Of a DNA stretch of 64,000 nt, positions 1-13,207 are shown piece by piece. Both the position numbers and the translations under genes were made by a program. The stretch lies in assembly GCA_002999035.1 (NCBI GenBank), contig CP027241.1, positions 1,243,001-1,307,000 of the forward strand. The letters run 5' to 3'. The DNA comes from Lachnospiraceae bacterium oral taxon 500 (lineage in GTDB: Bacteria; Bacillota; Clostridia; Lachnospirales; Vallitaleaceae). Under the pieces are notes generated by a model. It ran no database searches, was not told the DNA's origin, and saw only the letters and a program-made list of their open reading frames with translations. Positions within the stretch are counted from its first letter, which is position 1. Each line of letters begins with the position of its first letter.

Positions 1-711
1 ATGAAGATTGGTCAGCAGATTATGGAGGTTATCCGTCTGCATCAAAAAACATCCAAAGCGGAAGCTTATGAAAAGGCCATCAAATTGATTGAACTGGTCG
101 GCATTAGCGACCCGAAGGAAAGAATGAATCAATACCCGCATCAATTTTCCGGCGGTATGCGTCAGCGGATTGTCATTGCGATTGCGCTGGCCTGTGAGCC
201 GAAGATTTTGATTGCCGATGAGCCGACGACGGCGCTGGACGTGACGATTCAGGCACAGATTTTGGATTTAATGAAGGATTTACAGAAAAAGATCGGTGCA
301 TCCGTTATCTTTATTACCCATGACTTAGGTGTGGTCGCCAATGTGGCAGACCGGGTGGCGGTTATGTATGCCGGCCGGCTGGTTGAAATCGGAACGGCCG
401 ATGAGGTCTTTTATGACCCGCGTCACCCCTATACCTGGGGACTGATTGCGTCGATGCCGGATTTGGATACGCAGGGCAAGCTGTATGCGATTCCGGGGAC
501 ACCCCCGAACCTGGTGCAGCCGCCGAAGGGCGATGCCTTTGCTTTGCGGAGTGAATATGCGATGGAGATTGATTTTGAGGAACAGCCCCCATTATTTAAA
601 ATCACCAATACGCACTATGCGGCGACCTGGCTTTTGGACGAAAGAGCGCCGCAGGTCGAGCCGCCGGAGATTATCGTGAGGCGGCGGGAAAGACTGAAGG
701 AGGTGAGATAA
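1..711 (+). CDS. oppD: Oligopeptide/dipeptide ABC transporter ATP-binding protein, OppD/DppD type (5' end outside window)
   Basis: This is the C-terminal part of a cytoplasmic ATPase that powers peptide import. Visible are the ABC signature FSGGMRQR (about residues 48-55), Walker [13 protein letters not shown] (about 69-80), the H-loop ITHD, and the C-terminal oligopeptide-binding extension typical of OppD/OppF (HPYTWGL, then PGTPPNL). Walker A is missing, and the family is normally 320-340 residues against 236 here, so the ATG at base 1 is an internal methionine and the true start lies before the window. It runs straight into the partner ATPase at 712 without a gap, as expected for an opp/dpp operon whose permeases and binding protein would lie upstream. 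The substrate cannot be told from the ATPase. Confidence 0.93.
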   Translation: MKIGQQIMEVIRLHQKTSKAEAYEKAIKLIELVGISDPKERMNQYPHQFSGGMRQRIVIAIALACEPKILIADEPTTALDVTIQAQILDLMKDLQKKIGASVIFITHDLGVVANVADRVAVMYAGRLVEIGTADEVFYDPRHPYTWGLIASMPDLDTQGKLYAIPGTPPNLVQPPKGDAFALRSEYAMEIDFEEQPPLFKITNTHYAATWLLDERAPQVEPPEIIVRRRERLKEVR

Positions 712-1683
712 ATGGAAAATACGAAAAACACCCCAAATAAGCCGGCAGTTTCCGAAGAAGTGCTGGTCGAAGTCAAGAACCTGAAGCAGTATTTTAAAAT
801 GGGACAGGGCAAGATCGTCAAAGCAGTTGATGATGTCAGCTTTCATATCAATAAAGGTGAAACCTTCGGTTTAGTCGGCGAGTCCGGCTCCGGCAAATCT
901 ACGACCGGACGAACCATGATTCGGCTGTACCGCCCGACCGGCGGCGAGGTTTATATGAAAAACCGTTTGATCAGCGGCCGGATTTCCAAACAGGATATTG
1001 CCTATGTCAACCGGAATATGCAGATGATTTTCCAAGATCCGATGGCCTGCTTAAATCCGCGGATGAAGGTAATCGATATTGTTGCCGAGGGGCTGGATAT
1101 TCATAAGCTGGCTAAGGACAAGAATGACCGGCGTGAGCAGGTGATTCGGATGATGAAGCTGGTGGGCTTGGATGAACAGCATATTGAGCGCTATCCGCAT
1201 GAGTTTTCGGGCGGACAAAGACAGCGGATTGGAATTGCCCGGGCCATGGCGGTTGACCCGGAAATGATCATTGCCGATGAGCCGATTTCGGCGCTGGACG
1301 TGTCGATTCAGGCGCAGGTGGTCAATTTGATGAACGAGCTGAAGGAAGCGCACGGGCTGACGTATTTGTTCATTGCCCATGATCTGTCGATGGTTAAATA
1401 CATCAGCAACCGGATTGGGGTTATGTATCGGGGTAAGATTGTCGAACTGGCTACCTCCGAGCAGCTCTTTAAGAAGCCGCTGCATCCCTATACCAGATCA
1501 CTGTTATCGGCTATTCCGCTGCCGGATCCGATTAGCGAAAGAACGCGCCGGCGGACGGCTTATGTGCCGGAAAAGGAACATGATTATTCCAAGGAGCAGC
1601 CCACCTGGCGAGAACTGACACCGGGGCATTTCGTGTCGGCGACCGATGCCGAGGTCGAAAAGTGGGAAGCGCTTTATCGGTAG
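712..1683 (+). CDS. oppF: Oligopeptide/dipeptide ABC transporter ATP-binding protein, OppF/DppF type
   Basis: This is a complete 323-residue ATPase, the second nucleotide-binding subunit of the importer begun by the preceding gene. Domains run in order: Walker [13 protein letters not shown] (about 62-73), Q-loop MIFQDP, signature [14 protein letters not shown], Walker [14 protein letters not shown]-loop IAHD, then the OppF C-terminal tail with [12 protein letters not shown]. The ATG follows AAGGAGGTGAGATAA, a strong ribosome binding site overlapping the stop of the upstream gene, so the two are translationally coupled. It ends the operon here; no clear terminator follows, only a perfect 8-bp-arm hairpin near 1737-1754 without a T tract. 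OppF is preferred over DppF only by general resemblance. Confidence 0.95.
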   Translation: MENTKNTPNKPAVSEEVLVEVKNLKQYFKMGQGKIVKAVDDVSFHINKGETFGLVGESGSGKSTTGRTMIRLYRPTGGEVYMKNRLISGRISKQDIAYVNRNMQMIFQDPMACLNPRMKVIDIVAEGLDIHKLAKDKNDRREQVIRMMKLVGLDEQHIERYPHEFSGGQRQRIGIARAMAVDPEMIIADEPISALDVSIQAQVVNLMNELKEAHGLTYLFIAHDLSMVKYISNRIGVMYRGKIVELATSEQLFKKPLHPYTRSLLSAIPLPDPISERTRRRTAYVPEKEHDYSKEQPTWRELTPGHFVSATDAEVEKWEALYR

Positions 1684-1887
1684 AAATCAAATGATGCCAG
1701 TGTTAAAAGTGTGAAAATCCGGGCGGAGCTTTCCGGCAAAAGAAGTTTCTTTTGACGCTGCATCAAGAGTAAGGATATTTTTGAACCAAATGCCGCGGGG
1801 ACAGAGCGAATGAGCTTTGCGCCGCAGCGGCAGGGTTTGGAAATATCTTTTTTTATAAGCGGCTTGCCTTGAAAGGGACGGAAACAG

Positions 1888-2427
1888 ATGAAAAAATGGT
1901 ATTATCTTTTGGTTTTGCTGGCGGGCAGCGGGCTTTTGCTGCGGCAGTTCGCTGCCGGAGGGCTGGGCGGCAGCCGAATTGAGCTGCTGTATGGCTTTCT
2001 GCTGTTGCTGGGAGTGACAGTTATGGCCGGGATTGATCTGCAAAGATATGAGATTCCCGGTTCTGTGCAGCTGTATTTTTTGATTTTGGGCATTGTCCGG
2101 CTGCTGCTCAGCCGGCAAATTTTGAATCCGCTGCTGGCTTTTGTTCTGATGGGCGGTCTGCTCTTAGGGATTGCCATTTTAACCGGCGGCCAGCTGGGCG
2201 GCGGCGATATTAAGCTGATGGCGCTGGCCGGATTGAGCTTGGGGCTGCGCAATATTTTTTTGGCGCTGGCGATTGGGTCGATTCTGGGAACTGTCATTGG
2301 GCTGGCGCTCATGGCTGCCGGCCGAATTCGGCGTGATACGCCGCTGCCTTTTGGCGTATTTTTGGGTGCAGGTATTTTTTTGGCTTATCTTTACGGGGAA
2401 AGCCTGTGGCGGTGGTATGCGGGGTGA
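1888..2427 (+). CDS. Prepilin peptidase-like A24 family membrane aspartyl protease
   Basis: This 179-residue, strongly hydrophobic protein looks like a type IV prepilin leader peptidase core. The two catalytic aspartate contexts are visible: GIDLQRYEIP after the second helix, and GGGDIKLMA, the hallmark GxGD motif, about 60 residues later. About six membrane helices can be drawn. It lacks the N-terminal cysteine-rich methylase domain of full PilD/ComC (about 250 residues), so it resembles the short CpaA/FlaK-like class. No pilin or secretion genes are adjacent, so its substrate is unknown. The start ATG has only a weak upstream GGGACGG. Upstream (1684-1887) I see no gene. Confidence 0.82.
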   Translation: MKKWYYLLVLLAGSGLLLRQFAAGGLGGSRIELLYGFLLLLGVTVMAGIDLQRYEIPGSVQLYFLILGIVRLLLSRQILNPLLAFVLMGGLLLGIAILTGGQLGGGDIKLMALAGLSLGLRNIFLALAIGSILGTVIGLALMAAGRIRRDTPLPFGVFLGAGIFLAYLYGESLWRWYAG

Positions 2428-2509
2428 GGCCGACTAAAACACTGGCGCTTGGCGGCATACATAGTAATACTGCATAAAATATAAAACCTTATTTTGGGTA
2501 TAACGTATA

Positions 2510-2538
2510 TTGTAAAATACTTTTTTCTGTGTTATCTT
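2510..2538 (+). promoter_or_regulatory. Predicted sigma-A promoter of the beta-glucoside operon
   Basis: TTGTAA (2510-2515) and TATCTT (2533-2538) are separated by 17 bp. It lies just upstream of the RAT/terminator at 2549-2655 and about 190 bp before the PTS gene, the expected layout for an antitermination-controlled leader. Confidence 0.6.
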
Positions 2539-2548
2539 ATAAACATCT

Positions 2549-2583
2549 GGAAGACATGTCACTGGTAATGCAGGCAGGATCGA
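2549..2583 (+). promoter_or_regulatory. RAT-like ribonucleic antiterminator site (LicT/BglG target)
   Basis: The stretch GTCACTGGTAATGCAGGCA (2558-2576) closely resembles the conserved core of RAT sites bound by LicT/SacY-type CAT domains, in which GTnACTG and GCAGGC face each other across a small hairpin. Its 3' edge (GGATCGA) overlaps the 5' arm of the following terminator, so folding of the RAT and of the terminator should exclude each other. A LicT-like protein is encoded at the end of the same operon (6157-6990). Confidence 0.72.
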
Positions 2584-2655
2584 CTTGATAATAGCTAAAA
2601 TATAGCCCGCTTTTGGGGGAGTTTTGGACAGCTATTTCAGGTGCGATCTTTTTTT
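2579..2655 (+). terminator. Conditional intrinsic terminator in the bgl leader
   Basis: GATCG and AATAGCTA (2579-2599) can pair with TAGCTATT and CGATC (2631-2648), separated by an internal loop, and a run of seven T follows. The 5' arm overlaps the RAT. The terminator should stop transcription before the PTS gene unless the antiterminator protein is active. Confidence 0.7.
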
Positions 2656-2725
2656 GTTTCCTTTTTTGGCCGATCAGGATAACAAAAAATGAACAACAGG
2701 AAAAACATGGAAAGGAGTTATTCTT

Positions 2726-6030
<3,305 letters not shown>

Positions 6031-6063
6031 AGTAAGGACTTGACAGGGTTATAACAGAAAAGT

Positions 6064-6125
6064 TTACAGTTCAGACAAGCTTTCCGGGCGGATCAATCCG
6101 GATTATCTGCCGGCCTGAACTGTAA
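6064..6125 (+). repeat. Inverted repeat between GH1 gene and antiterminator gene
   Basis: The 11-base arms TTACAGTTCAG (6064-6074) and CTGAACTGTAA (6115-6125) are perfect complements, and CCGGGCGGAT/ATCTGCCGG inside extends the pairing, giving a long hairpin in the mRNA. No T tract follows, so it does not look like a terminator. It may stabilise or process the mRNA to lower antiterminator expression. Confidence 0.6.
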
Positions 6126-6156
6126 GCTGTAAATTGTGAAAGGAGGAGCGGACAGT

Positions 6157-6990
6157 TTGCTGACCATTAAAAAGGTACTGAATTCCAGTGTTGTGTTGGT
6201 AACTACGCAGGACGGACAGGAACAAATCCTGCTGCAAAAAGGCGTTGGTTATGGCCGTAAGCCCGGAGAAGCGATTGAAGTGCTGGAAAACAGTCAGCTG
6301 TTTGTTCCTTTTATTCCGGCTGACAGGCAAAATATGCTCCAGCTTTTGGCTGAGGTGCCGGCGATTTATCCGGAATTGACTCAGGAAATCGTGACCTATG
6401 CGCAGCAGCAATTAAATGCGGCGCTCAATCCGCATATTTATTTGACGCTGACCGATCATCTGCATTTTGCGGTACAGCGGGAAAAACAGGGAATCATTAT
6501 TACCAATCGGGTATTTTGGGAAATGAAAACCTTCTACCAAAAAGAATACGCGATTGGCCGGTATGCCTTGGAAATAATTCGGGAAAAACTGGGCAGCCGG
6601 CTGCCGGAAGAAGAGGCAGCCAATATTGCCTTTCATATTATCAATGCGCAAAATGAGGACAGCCAGGGCGATGCCATGCGTGACGCCAGATTGATTGGCC
6701 GGATTGTCATGCTGGTGGCTTATACCATGAAGTACCAACCGGATAAAGAAAGCATTCATTATGCCCGCTTTATTGCGCATTTGCAGTATTTTGCACAGCG
6801 CTTTTTCACCGGCAAGATGCTGGATTCAAAGGATGATTTTCTTTACCGGCAGATACGGGCGGCTTACCCGCAGGCATTGGCCTGTGCCGAAAAAGTCAGG
6901 ACGCTGCTGGTCAAAGAAAATGACATCTTTATCAGTAATGAAGAAGTAGCTTATCTGGCTGTCCATATTCAGCGGCTGACCGACAAATAA
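6157..6990 (+). CDS. licT: BglG/LicT family transcriptional antiterminator
   Basis: This 277-residue RNA-binding regulator prevents termination in the bgl leader when beta-glucosides are present. The N-terminal CAT domain (about 1-55) has the family pattern IKKVLNSSVVLV...GVGYGRKPGE. PRD1 (about 65-170) carries His in TDHLHFAV and AFHIINA. PRD2 (about 175-277) carries His in ARFIAHLQYF and LAVHIQRL; these are the usual phosphorylation sites for EII and HPr. I choose the TTG at 6157 because AAAGGAGG (6139-6146) is spaced correctly and the protein then begins MLTIKKVL, aligning with LicT. The GTG at 6136 overlaps the ribosome binding site. It ends the operon and is preceded by the long hairpin at 6064-6125. 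Confidence 0.92.
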   Translation: MLTIKKVLNSSVVLVTTQDGQEQILLQKGVGYGRKPGEAIEVLENSQLFVPFIPADRQNMLQLLAEVPAIYPELTQEIVTYAQQQLNAALNPHIYLTLTDHLHFAVQREKQGIIITNRVFWEMKTFYQKEYAIGRYALEIIREKLGSRLPEEEAANIAFHIINAQNEDSQGDAMRDARLIGRIVMLVAYTMKYQPDKESIHYARFIAHLQYFAQRFFTGKMLDSKDDFLYRQIRAAYPQALACAEKVRTLLVKENDIFISNEEVAYLAVHIQRLTDK

Positions 6991-7001
6991 AATAAAATCT
7001 C

Positions 7002-7030
7002 TTTCCATTTTCCCCAAAGTGTGATATACT
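7002..7030 (+). promoter_or_regulatory. Predicted promoter of tig
   Basis: TTTCCA (7002-7007) and TATACT (7025-7030) lie 17 bp apart, with TG before the -10. It would give a leader of about 115 bases ahead of trigger factor. Confidence 0.5.
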
Positions 7031-7152
7031 GTTGCCGATAAGAGCGTGAATACAGAGTGGCAGGAAAGACCGGCGGCATTTGTTTCCGCTAAGTCCTCAC
7101 ATAGCTGTCCGCTTGTCTGAACTGTAAAACAAAAGTAAGAAGGAGAAAAGAA

Positions 7153-8430
7153 ATGAGCGCAAAGGTTGAACATTTGGGAAAAAGTATGGTTAAAATTACA
7201 ATGGAAGTAGACGCCGCTACCTTTAAAAAGGCGATTGAAACGGCGTATTTAAAAAATAGAAGTAAAATCAATCTGCCCGGCTTCCGGAAGGGCAAAGCAC
7301 CGCGCAAGCTGATTGAGCAGGCGTATGGGGCTGAGGTGTTTTACGATGATGCGGCCAATGAGGTAATGCAGCCGGCCTATGAAAAGGCATTGGCTGAGGT
7401 GGAACTGGATATCGTTTCCCGTCCGAGTATTGACATCGTCAAGGCCAAAGAAGGCGAGGAGTTCATCTTTACCGCCGAAGTAGCGATTAAGCCCGAAGCG
7501 GTTTTAAAAGACTATAAAGGAATTGAACTGAAAAAAGAAGAGATCAGCGTCAGCGAGGAAGAGATTGATAAAAAACTGCAGGAAGTCAGAGAGCAAAACG
7601 CTCGGATTATTGATGTGGATGACCGTCCGGTTAAGACCGGTGATACCGTCACCATTGATTATGCCGGTTCGGTTGACGGTGTAGCGTTTGAGGGCGGCAC
7701 CGATCAGAATCACAAGCTGACCATCGGTTCCGGTCAGTTTATCCCTGGCTTTGAGGATCAGATTATCGGCAAGAATATCGGCGATGAATTTGACGTGCAG
7801 GTAACTTTCCCGGAAAAGTACCATGCGGAAGAACTGGCCGGAAAAGCTGCGGTTTTTGCTGTTAAGCTCCATGCCATTACCGAAAAGGAACTGCCGGAGT
7901 TGGATGATGAGCTGGCACAGGATGTGTCGGACTTTGACACTTTGGCGGAGTACAAGGAAGATATTAAAAAAGAGCTGCTTCACGAAAAGGAACATAAGGC
8001 TGAGCATGAGCTGGAGCATCAGGTCATGGATGCTTTAGTGGAAAGACTGGAAGTGGAGCTGCCGGCGCCTATGGTCGATTTGGAAGTGGAAAATCAAATT
8101 TATAATATGGAAAACCGGATGCGGGCGCAGGGCTTTTCCCTGGAGCAATATATGCAGTTCACCGGTCAAACGATGTCAGCTTTGCAGGACAGCATGAAGG
8201 AAAGCGCTGTCAAGGGCATTAAAGGCCGGCTTGCTTTGGCAGAAGTCATAAAGGCCGAGAAATTGGAAGCAGCCGCCGAAGATATCGAAAAGGAATATCA
8301 ACAGATGGCGGAAAACTACAACATGGAGATTGATAAGATTAAAGAATATGTACCGGAAGAAGAAGTCAAAGAAACGATCTTGAACCGGAAAGCGCTGGCG
8401 GTGGTGACCGAAGCAGCTAAGTTTATTTAA
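7153..8430 (+). CDS. tig: Trigger factor (ribosome-associated chaperone/peptidyl-prolyl isomerase)
   Basis: This 425-residue chaperone docks at the ribosome exit tunnel and helps nascent proteins fold. The N-terminal ribosome-binding domain has the signature GFRKGKAPRKLIE (about 39-51, cf. GFRxGKxP). The FKBP-type PPIase domain (about 155-245) is visible from GDTVTIDYAGSVDG to FPEKYHAEELAGKAA. The helical C-terminal arms follow. Length is normal for the family. The ATG follows AAGAAGGAGAAAAGAA. It heads the proteostasis cluster tig-clpP-clpX-lon, a gene order common in Bacillota. Confidence 0.97.
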   Translation: MSAKVEHLGKSMVKITMEVDAATFKKAIETAYLKNRSKINLPGFRKGKAPRKLIEQAYGAEVFYDDAANEVMQPAYEKALAEVELDIVSRPSIDIVKAKEGEEFIFTAEVAIKPEAVLKDYKGIELKKEEISVSEEEIDKKLQEVREQNARIIDVDDRPVKTGDTVTIDYAGSVDGVAFEGGTDQNHKLTIGSGQFIPGFEDQIIGKNIGDEFDVQVTFPEKYHAEELAGKAAVFAVKLHAITEKELPELDDELAQDVSDFDTLAEYKEDIKKELLHEKEHKAEHELEHQVMDALVERLEVELPAPMVDLEVENQIYNMENRMRAQGFSLEQYMQFTGQTMSALQDSMKESAVKGIKGRLALAEVIKAEKLEAAAEDIEKEYQQMAENYNMEIDKIKEYVPEEEVKETILNRKALAVVTEAAKFI

Positions 8431-8662
8431 TTGGCACACGGATAGTATCCCGGGGTCAAAGGCAGTTGCGGCATGATAAAAAAGAGGATAAATTCTTTGG
8501 CAGGGAAGCCCGGCAACGGAGTTTTATACTTTTGATCTTTCCATCATAAAATTAAATAAAAGACGGCGGAGAAGCGGCGGACCTTTAAACATAGGGGACA
8601 GCCGCTTTCCGCAACCTATCGGCCTAACTTTCAGGTGAGTCCATCCAGATTGCCGCCCGGCA

Positions 8663-8679
8663 GAAGTGCGCAGCGCTTC
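8663..8679. repeat. Short hairpin cassette, solo copy before clpP
   Basis: GAAGTGC-GCA-GCGCTTC is a 7-bp hairpin with a 3-base loop, followed by ACCGGGGAAAGCGAAG, which resembles the right end of the dispersed element described at 35751. It lies in the 296-base space between tig and clpP (8431-8726), which otherwise holds no gene I can support. Confidence 0.55.
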
Positions 8680-8726
8680 GACCGGGGAAAGCGAAGCTGT
8701 TAACAAAAGAAAAGGAGTGAAGCAAT

Positions 8727-9308
8727 ATGAGTTTAGTACCTTATGTTATCGAACAAACCGGACGCGGTGAGCGTTCTTATGATATTTATTCCCGGCTGCT
8801 GAAGGAGCGCATTATTTTTTTGGGTGAAGAAGTCAATGATGTGACGGCCAGTCTGGTCGTCGCCCAGCTCTTATTCCTGGAATCGGAAGACCCGGAAAAA
8901 GATATTTATTTGTACATCAACAGCCCGGGTGGTGTGATTACCGCCGGTATGGCGATTTATGATACCATGCAGTACATTAAGTCCGATGTATCGACGATTT
9001 GCATCGGCATGGCGGCCAGTATGGGCGCTTTCCTCTTAGCTGGCGGTGCCAAGGGCAAGCGGATGATTCTGCCCAATGCCGAGGTCATGATTCACCAGCC
9101 GTCGGGCGGTTCGCAGGGACAGGCCACCGATATCAAGATTCAGGCGGACCGGATTATTGAAATGCGGCGGCGGCTCAATCAGCTTTTAAGCGAAAATACC
9201 GGTCAGCCGCTGGAAGTGATTGAAAGAGACACCGAGCGCGATCATTTTATGAATGCCGACGAAGCGGTTGCCTATGGGATCGTGGATAAAATAATAGAAA
9301 AGAAATAA
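8727..9308 (+). CDS. clpP: ATP-dependent Clp protease proteolytic subunit
   Basis: This is the 193-residue serine peptidase that forms the double-heptamer chamber served by ClpX. The catalytic triad is intact: Ser98 in GMAASMGA, His123 in MIHQPSGG, and Asp172 in DTERDHFM. The handle region and N-terminal loop ([17 protein letters not shown]) are normal. The start ATG follows AAAGGAGTGAAGCAAT. It is followed 24 bases later by clpX, so both are probably cotranscribed. No CtsR-type heptad repeat was recognised upstream. Confidence 0.97.
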   Translation: MSLVPYVIEQTGRGERSYDIYSRLLKERIIFLGEEVNDVTASLVVAQLLFLESEDPEKDIYLYINSPGGVITAGMAIYDTMQYIKSDVSTICIGMAASMGAFLLAGGAKGKRMILPNAEVMIHQPSGGSQGQATDIKIQADRIIEMRRRLNQLLSENTGQPLEVIERDTERDHFMNADEAVAYGIVDKIIEKK

Positions 9309-9332
9309 GCAGAAAGAAGAAAGGTGATAAAT

Positions 9333-10628
9333 TTGACGAAGCAAACAGATGAAAAAAGGCAGCAGATTCGCTGCTCGTTTTGCAATAAGACGCAGGATCA
9401 GGTCAGAAAAATGATTGCCGGGCCGAACGCTTATATTTGTGATGAATGTATCGGTCTGTGCGGAGAGATTGTCGCCGAGGAGTTAGGGCAGGCGCATGAA
9501 ATTGATTTGACCAATATTCCTAAGCCGGGGGAAATTAAGGAGTTTCTGGATCAGTATGTGATTGGTCAGGAAGAAGCCAAAAAAACTCTGGCGGTAGCGG
9601 TTTACAATCACTATAAACGGGTGAATGCCGGTGATGATGACGAAGTTGAGATTCAAAAATCCAATATTCTCCTCTTAGGGCCGACCGGTTCGGGCAAGAC
9701 TTTGCTGGCGCAGTCGCTGGCCAGAGTATTAAACGTACCCTTTGCCATTGCCGACGCAACATCGCTGACCGAGGCCGGTTATGTTGGCGAAGATGTGGAA
9801 AATATTCTGCTCCGGCTGCTGCAGACGGTTGATTTTGATGTGGAGAAAGCGGAACTGGGCATCATTTATATTGATGAAATCGATAAAATCACGAAAAAAT
9901 CGGAAAACCCCTCCATTACCAGAGATGTCAGCGGCGAAGGCGTACAGCAGGCACTGCTGAAAATCTTAGAGGGAACGATTGCCAATGTGCCGCCGCAGGG
10001 CGGGCGCAAGCATCCGCATCAGGAGTTTATTCAGGTCAATACCGCCAATATTTTGTTTATTATCGCCGGTGCATTTGACGGTTTGGAAAAAATCATTGAG
10101 AAAAGAAGCGGCAAAAACGGCATTGGTTTCGGCGCGAAAGTGACAGGCAAACAGGAGGAATCCCTGGGAGATACACTCAGGAAAGTAAGCCCCGAGGATT
10201 TAATCCGCTACGGCCTGATTCCGGAGTTTGTCGGCCGGGTGCCGGTGGTGGTCAGTCTGGATAACCTGGATGAAGAGGCGCTGATCCGGATTTTAACGGA
10301 GCCGAAAAACGCATTGGTTAAGCAGTACCAAAGTCTTTTGGCGATTGACGGAGTGGAGCTTGAGTTTGAGGAAGCGGCGCTGAAAGCGATTGCGAAAAAG
10401 GCAATTCACGGCAAAACCGGTGCCAGAGGGCTGCGGGCGATTATTGAAAAATTGATGCTGGATATTATGTATGAGATTCCCTCTGACCCGGAGATCAGCA
10501 AGGTGATTATCACGGAGGCGGCGGTTTCCGGCGGAAAACCGGAGGTAATCCGCAATGTTCAGGCAATTAAAAAGCCCTCTTTCCCCAAAAAGAAAAAGGT
10601 TGTCGACTCAAGCCAGGATCTTGCCTGA
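9333..10628 (+). CDS. clpX: ATP-dependent Clp protease ATP-binding subunit ClpX
   Basis: This AAA+ unfoldase feeds substrates to ClpP. The N-terminal zinc-binding domain shows CSFCNK and CDECIGLC. Walker A is GPTGSGKT, Walker [10 protein letters not shown], and the pore loop region GYVGEDVE is present. The IGF-type ClpP-docking loop appears as GIGFGAKV. I prefer the TTG at 9333: AAAGGTGAT (9320-9328) is well spaced from it and the protein then begins MTKQTDEK. An in-frame GTG at 9324 overlaps that ribosome binding site. The protein is about 431 residues, a usual length. It lies between clpP and lon in one apparent operon. Confidence 0.96.
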   Translation: MTKQTDEKRQQIRCSFCNKTQDQVRKMIAGPNAYICDECIGLCGEIVAEELGQAHEIDLTNIPKPGEIKEFLDQYVIGQEEAKKTLAVAVYNHYKRVNAGDDDEVEIQKSNILLLGPTGSGKTLLAQSLARVLNVPFAIADATSLTEAGYVGEDVENILLRLLQTVDFDVEKAELGIIYIDEIDKITKKSENPSITRDVSGEGVQQALLKILEGTIANVPPQGGRKHPHQEFIQVNTANILFIIAGAFDGLEKIIEKRSGKNGIGFGAKVTGKQEESLGDTLRKVSPEDLIRYGLIPEFVGRVPVVVSLDNLDEEALIRILTEPKNALVKQYQSLLAIDGVELEFEEAALKAIAKKAIHGKTGARGLRAIIEKLMLDIMYEIPSDPEISKVIITEAAVSGGKPEVIRNVQAIKKPSFPKKKKVVDSSQDLA

Positions 10629-10639
10629 CAGGAGGCGCC

Positions 10640-13003
10640 ATGGAAAATAAGAAAGAGATGCCCTTGTTGATTTTAAAGGGCCTGGTTATTTTACCCAAAA
10701 GTCTTCTCCATATCGATATTAAGCACGAGTTTTCGGTCACGGCGGTCGAGCGCGCCATGGCCGAAGACCAGCTGGTCTTTTTGCTGACGCAGAAAAACTG
10801 GCTGAAAGATGAGCCGGATTTAGACGAGGACCTTTATACTGTCGGCACAATTGCCCGGATCAAGCAAATCGTCAGACTGCCGAAAAACAGCCTGTCGGTG
10901 GTAGTTGAGGGTCTGGCGCGGGGGCGGATGGAAGCGTATGAGCTGACGGATAATTTTTACCGGGCAAAGGTGGAATACCTGCCGGAGCTTGCGGCGGAGG
11001 TCAGCCCGGAAGAAAAAGAGGCCTATGTTCGTCAAATTCAGGAGGCGGTGGCGGATTACGTTGAACTGGCCGGTAAGATTGACAGGCAGTTGGCGGAGCG
11101 GGTGCTGGCAGCCGATACGCTGGGTGATCTGGCGGACGGGATTGCCGCTTATTTGCTGCGGCCAATGGAGAAAAAACAGGAGATTTTAGAGGAACCGGAC
11201 GAAGAAGAGCGGATTAAAAAAATCAGCCAAATACTGCTGACCGAAATTGAGATCATTAAGCTGCAGCGGAAGTTAGGCGAGGAAGTGAAACGCTCGCTGG
11301 ATAAAAATCAGCGCAATTATGTGCTGCGGGCGCAGCTGAAAGCAATTCAGGAAGAGCTCGGCGAGGAAGACGACGAAGAAGATGAGATTAAGGAGTACCG
11401 CCGGCAGATTCAAAAGCTGAAAGCGCCGGCTGAGGTTCGGGATAAACTGACGCTGGAATTAAAACGCCTGTCCAAAATGCGTTTGGCTTCGCCGGATGCG
11501 GCGACTGCCCGCAATTATTTGGATGAAGTGTTGGAATATCCGTGGAACAAGCGAACCAAGGAATCGAATGACCTGAAAAAAGCAGAAACGATTTTAAACG
11601 AAGATCATTATGGTCTGGAAAAAGTCAAGGAACGGATTTTGGAACATTTGGCAGTGCGCCAGCGCTCCAAAGGCGAGGGCAGTCCGATTCTCTGTTTGGT
11701 TGGCCCGCCCGGTACGGGCAAGACATCGGTGGTCTGCTCCATTGCCAAGGCAATGAACCGCAAGTATGTCCGCATTTCTTTAGGCGGCGTCCGCGATGAA
11801 GCGGAAATTCGCGGGCATCGCAAGACCTATATCGGTTCCATGCCGGGCCGGATTGTGACGGCGATGAAACAGGCGGGGACGGTCAATCCGCTCATTCTCT
11901 TAGACGAAATAGACAAGACCAGTTCGGATTTTCGGGGCAATCCCGCTGCCGCTTTGCTTGAGGTTCTCGACGGCGAGCAGAATAAGAGCTTTCGGGATCA
12001 CTATTTTGAAGTGCCGGTCGATTTGTCGGAGGTTTTGTTTATTGCTACGGCCAATACTTTGTCAACCATTCCCCGGCCGTTGATGGATCGGCTGGAGATT
12101 ATTGAGGTCAGTTCCTATTCGCTCAATGAAAAGTTGCATATTGCCAGACGGTATTTGCTGAAAAAGCAGATGAAAAAGAACGGTATAACCGAAAAAGAAC
12201 TGACCATCAGTGATAATGCCCTGCGCGAGATTATTTCCGGCTACACCAGAGAAGCCGGTGTTCGTGGTCTGGAACGCAAGCTTGGCGATATCTGCCGCAA
12301 GGCCGTCAAGGAAAGCCTGCTGACCGGCAAAACCCGGGCGACGGTCAAGGAAAATAATTTGGAGCATTATTTGGGGATTCCCAGCTATCATTATGATAAA
12401 ATGGCGGCCAGCCCGCAAATCGGCGTGGTTCGCGGTCTGGCCTGGACGGAAGCCGGCGGCGATACCCTGTCGATTGAAGTGGCGGTAGTCGGCGGCAAGG
12501 GCGACTTTAAGTTGACCGGCCGTTTAGGTGATGTGATGAAGGAATCGGCCAGCACGGCCATGAGTTATCTGCGCAGTACAACCGATCAGCATCAGCTGCC
12601 GCCGGATTTTTATAAGACCAAGGATTTTCATATCCACATTCCGGAGGGGGCGGTGCCCAAGGACGGCCCATCAGCCGGAATTACCATGGCGACGGCGATG
12701 CTGTCGGCTCTGACCGGCCGGGCGGTGCGCAATGATATTGCCATGACCGGTGAGATTACGCTGCGTGGCCGGGTGCTGGCTATCGGCGGCCTGAAGGAAA
12801 AGATTTTGGCGGCTAAGCGGGCCGGGATTAAGGAAATCATCGTCCCGGCAGCTAACAAGGCCAATGTCGGCGAATTGGACAGTGAGATAGTTAAGGGTTT
12901 GACGATTCATTATGTCGAATCGGCGGAGGAAGTTTTTGCCTTGGCGGTTTTGGCGCCGGCGAAAAAGCCCCGCTCCGCCGGCAAAAAGAAAGCGGCCGAG
13001 TAG
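10640..13003 (+). CDS. lon: ATP-dependent endopeptidase Lon (class LonA)
   Basis: This 787-residue single-chain AAA+ protease degrades misfolded and regulatory proteins. The N-terminal LON substrate-binding domain occupies about 1-200, followed by a charged coiled region. The ATPase module has Walker A GPPGTGKT and Walker [10 protein letters not shown]. The C-terminal protease domain carries the catalytic serine in [12 protein letters not shown] and the partner lysine in the later [13 protein letters not shown] block. Length and order match bacterial LonA. It starts 11 bases after clpX, with CAGGAGGCGCC before the ATG. A strong terminator follows at 13014. Confidence 0.97.
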   Translation: MENKKEMPLLILKGLVILPKSLLHIDIKHEFSVTAVERAMAEDQLVFLLTQKNWLKDEPDLDEDLYTVGTIARIKQIVRLPKNSLSVVVEGLARGRMEAYELTDNFYRAKVEYLPELAAEVSPEEKEAYVRQIQEAVADYVELAGKIDRQLAERVLAADTLGDLADGIAAYLLRPMEKKQEILEEPDEEERIKKISQILLTEIEIIKLQRKLGEEVKRSLDKNQRNYVLRAQLKAIQEELGEEDDEEDEIKEYRRQIQKLKAPAEVRDKLTLELKRLSKMRLASPDAATARNYLDEVLEYPWNKRTKESNDLKKAETILNEDHYGLEKVKERILEHLAVRQRSKGEGSPILCLVGPPGTGKTSVVCSIAKAMNRKYVRISLGGVRDEAEIRGHRKTYIGSMPGRIVTAMKQAGTVNPLILLDEIDKTSSDFRGNPAAALLEVLDGEQNKSFRDHYFEVPVDLSEVLFIATANTLSTIPRPLMDRLEIIEVSSYSLNEKLHIARRYLLKKQMKKNGITEKELTISDNALREIISGYTREAGVRGLERKLGDICRKAVKESLLTGKTRATVKENNLEHYLGIPSYHYDKMAASPQIGVVRGLAWTEAGGDTLSIEVAVVGGKGDFKLTGRLGDVMKESASTAMSYLRSTTDQHQLPPDFYKTKDFHIHIPEGAVPKDGPSAGITMATAMLSALTGRAVRNDIAMTGEITLRGRVLAIGGLKEKILAAKRAGIKEIIVPAANKANVGELDSEIVKGLTIHYVESAEEVFALAVLAPAKKPRSAGKKKAAE

Positions 13004-13013
13004 ATTAAATAAT

Positions 13014-13068
13014 AAAAGAGCAGATTAGTTAAAAAGCTGGTTTCAGCTGAAAATAATCTGCTCTTTTT
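13014..13068 (+). terminator. Intrinsic terminator of the tig-clp-lon region
   Basis: AAAAGAGCAGATTA (13014-13027) pairs with TAATCTGCTCTTTT (13054-13067); a small internal hairpin (AGCTGGTTTCAGCT) sits in the loop. It can also serve the convergent methyltransferase gene. Confidence 0.85.
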
Positions 13069-13125
13069 ACTTGGTTTCTCAACTTGCCGGAATAGTCTTT
13101 TTTTAACGTTTAGCTATGTCAATTC

Positions 13126-13182
13126 GCAAAAAAGGCTTTGCCTTTTTCGCTAGGCATTCTGCTAAGCGGGTTGTGCCCGCGT
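13126..13182. repeat. Hairpin cassettes between lon and the methyltransferase gene
   Basis: Two hairpins about 42 bp apart: AAAAAGGC-TTT-GCCTTTTT (near 13129-13147) and GCGGG-TTGT-GCCCGC (near 13167-13181). The surrounding sequence also contains AATAGTCTTTTTTT, similar to the dispersed element ends elsewhere. They fit the roughly 41-bp cassette family in weaker form. Confidence 0.4.
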
Positions 13183-13207
13183 AGAAACGCAAAGCCCTTC
13201 GACAGAG

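Noticed and set aside
1737-1754. Terminator after oppF (CAAAAGAA-GT-TTCTTTTG)
   Set aside because: Perfect small hairpin but AT-only, with no T tract behind it; not convincing.
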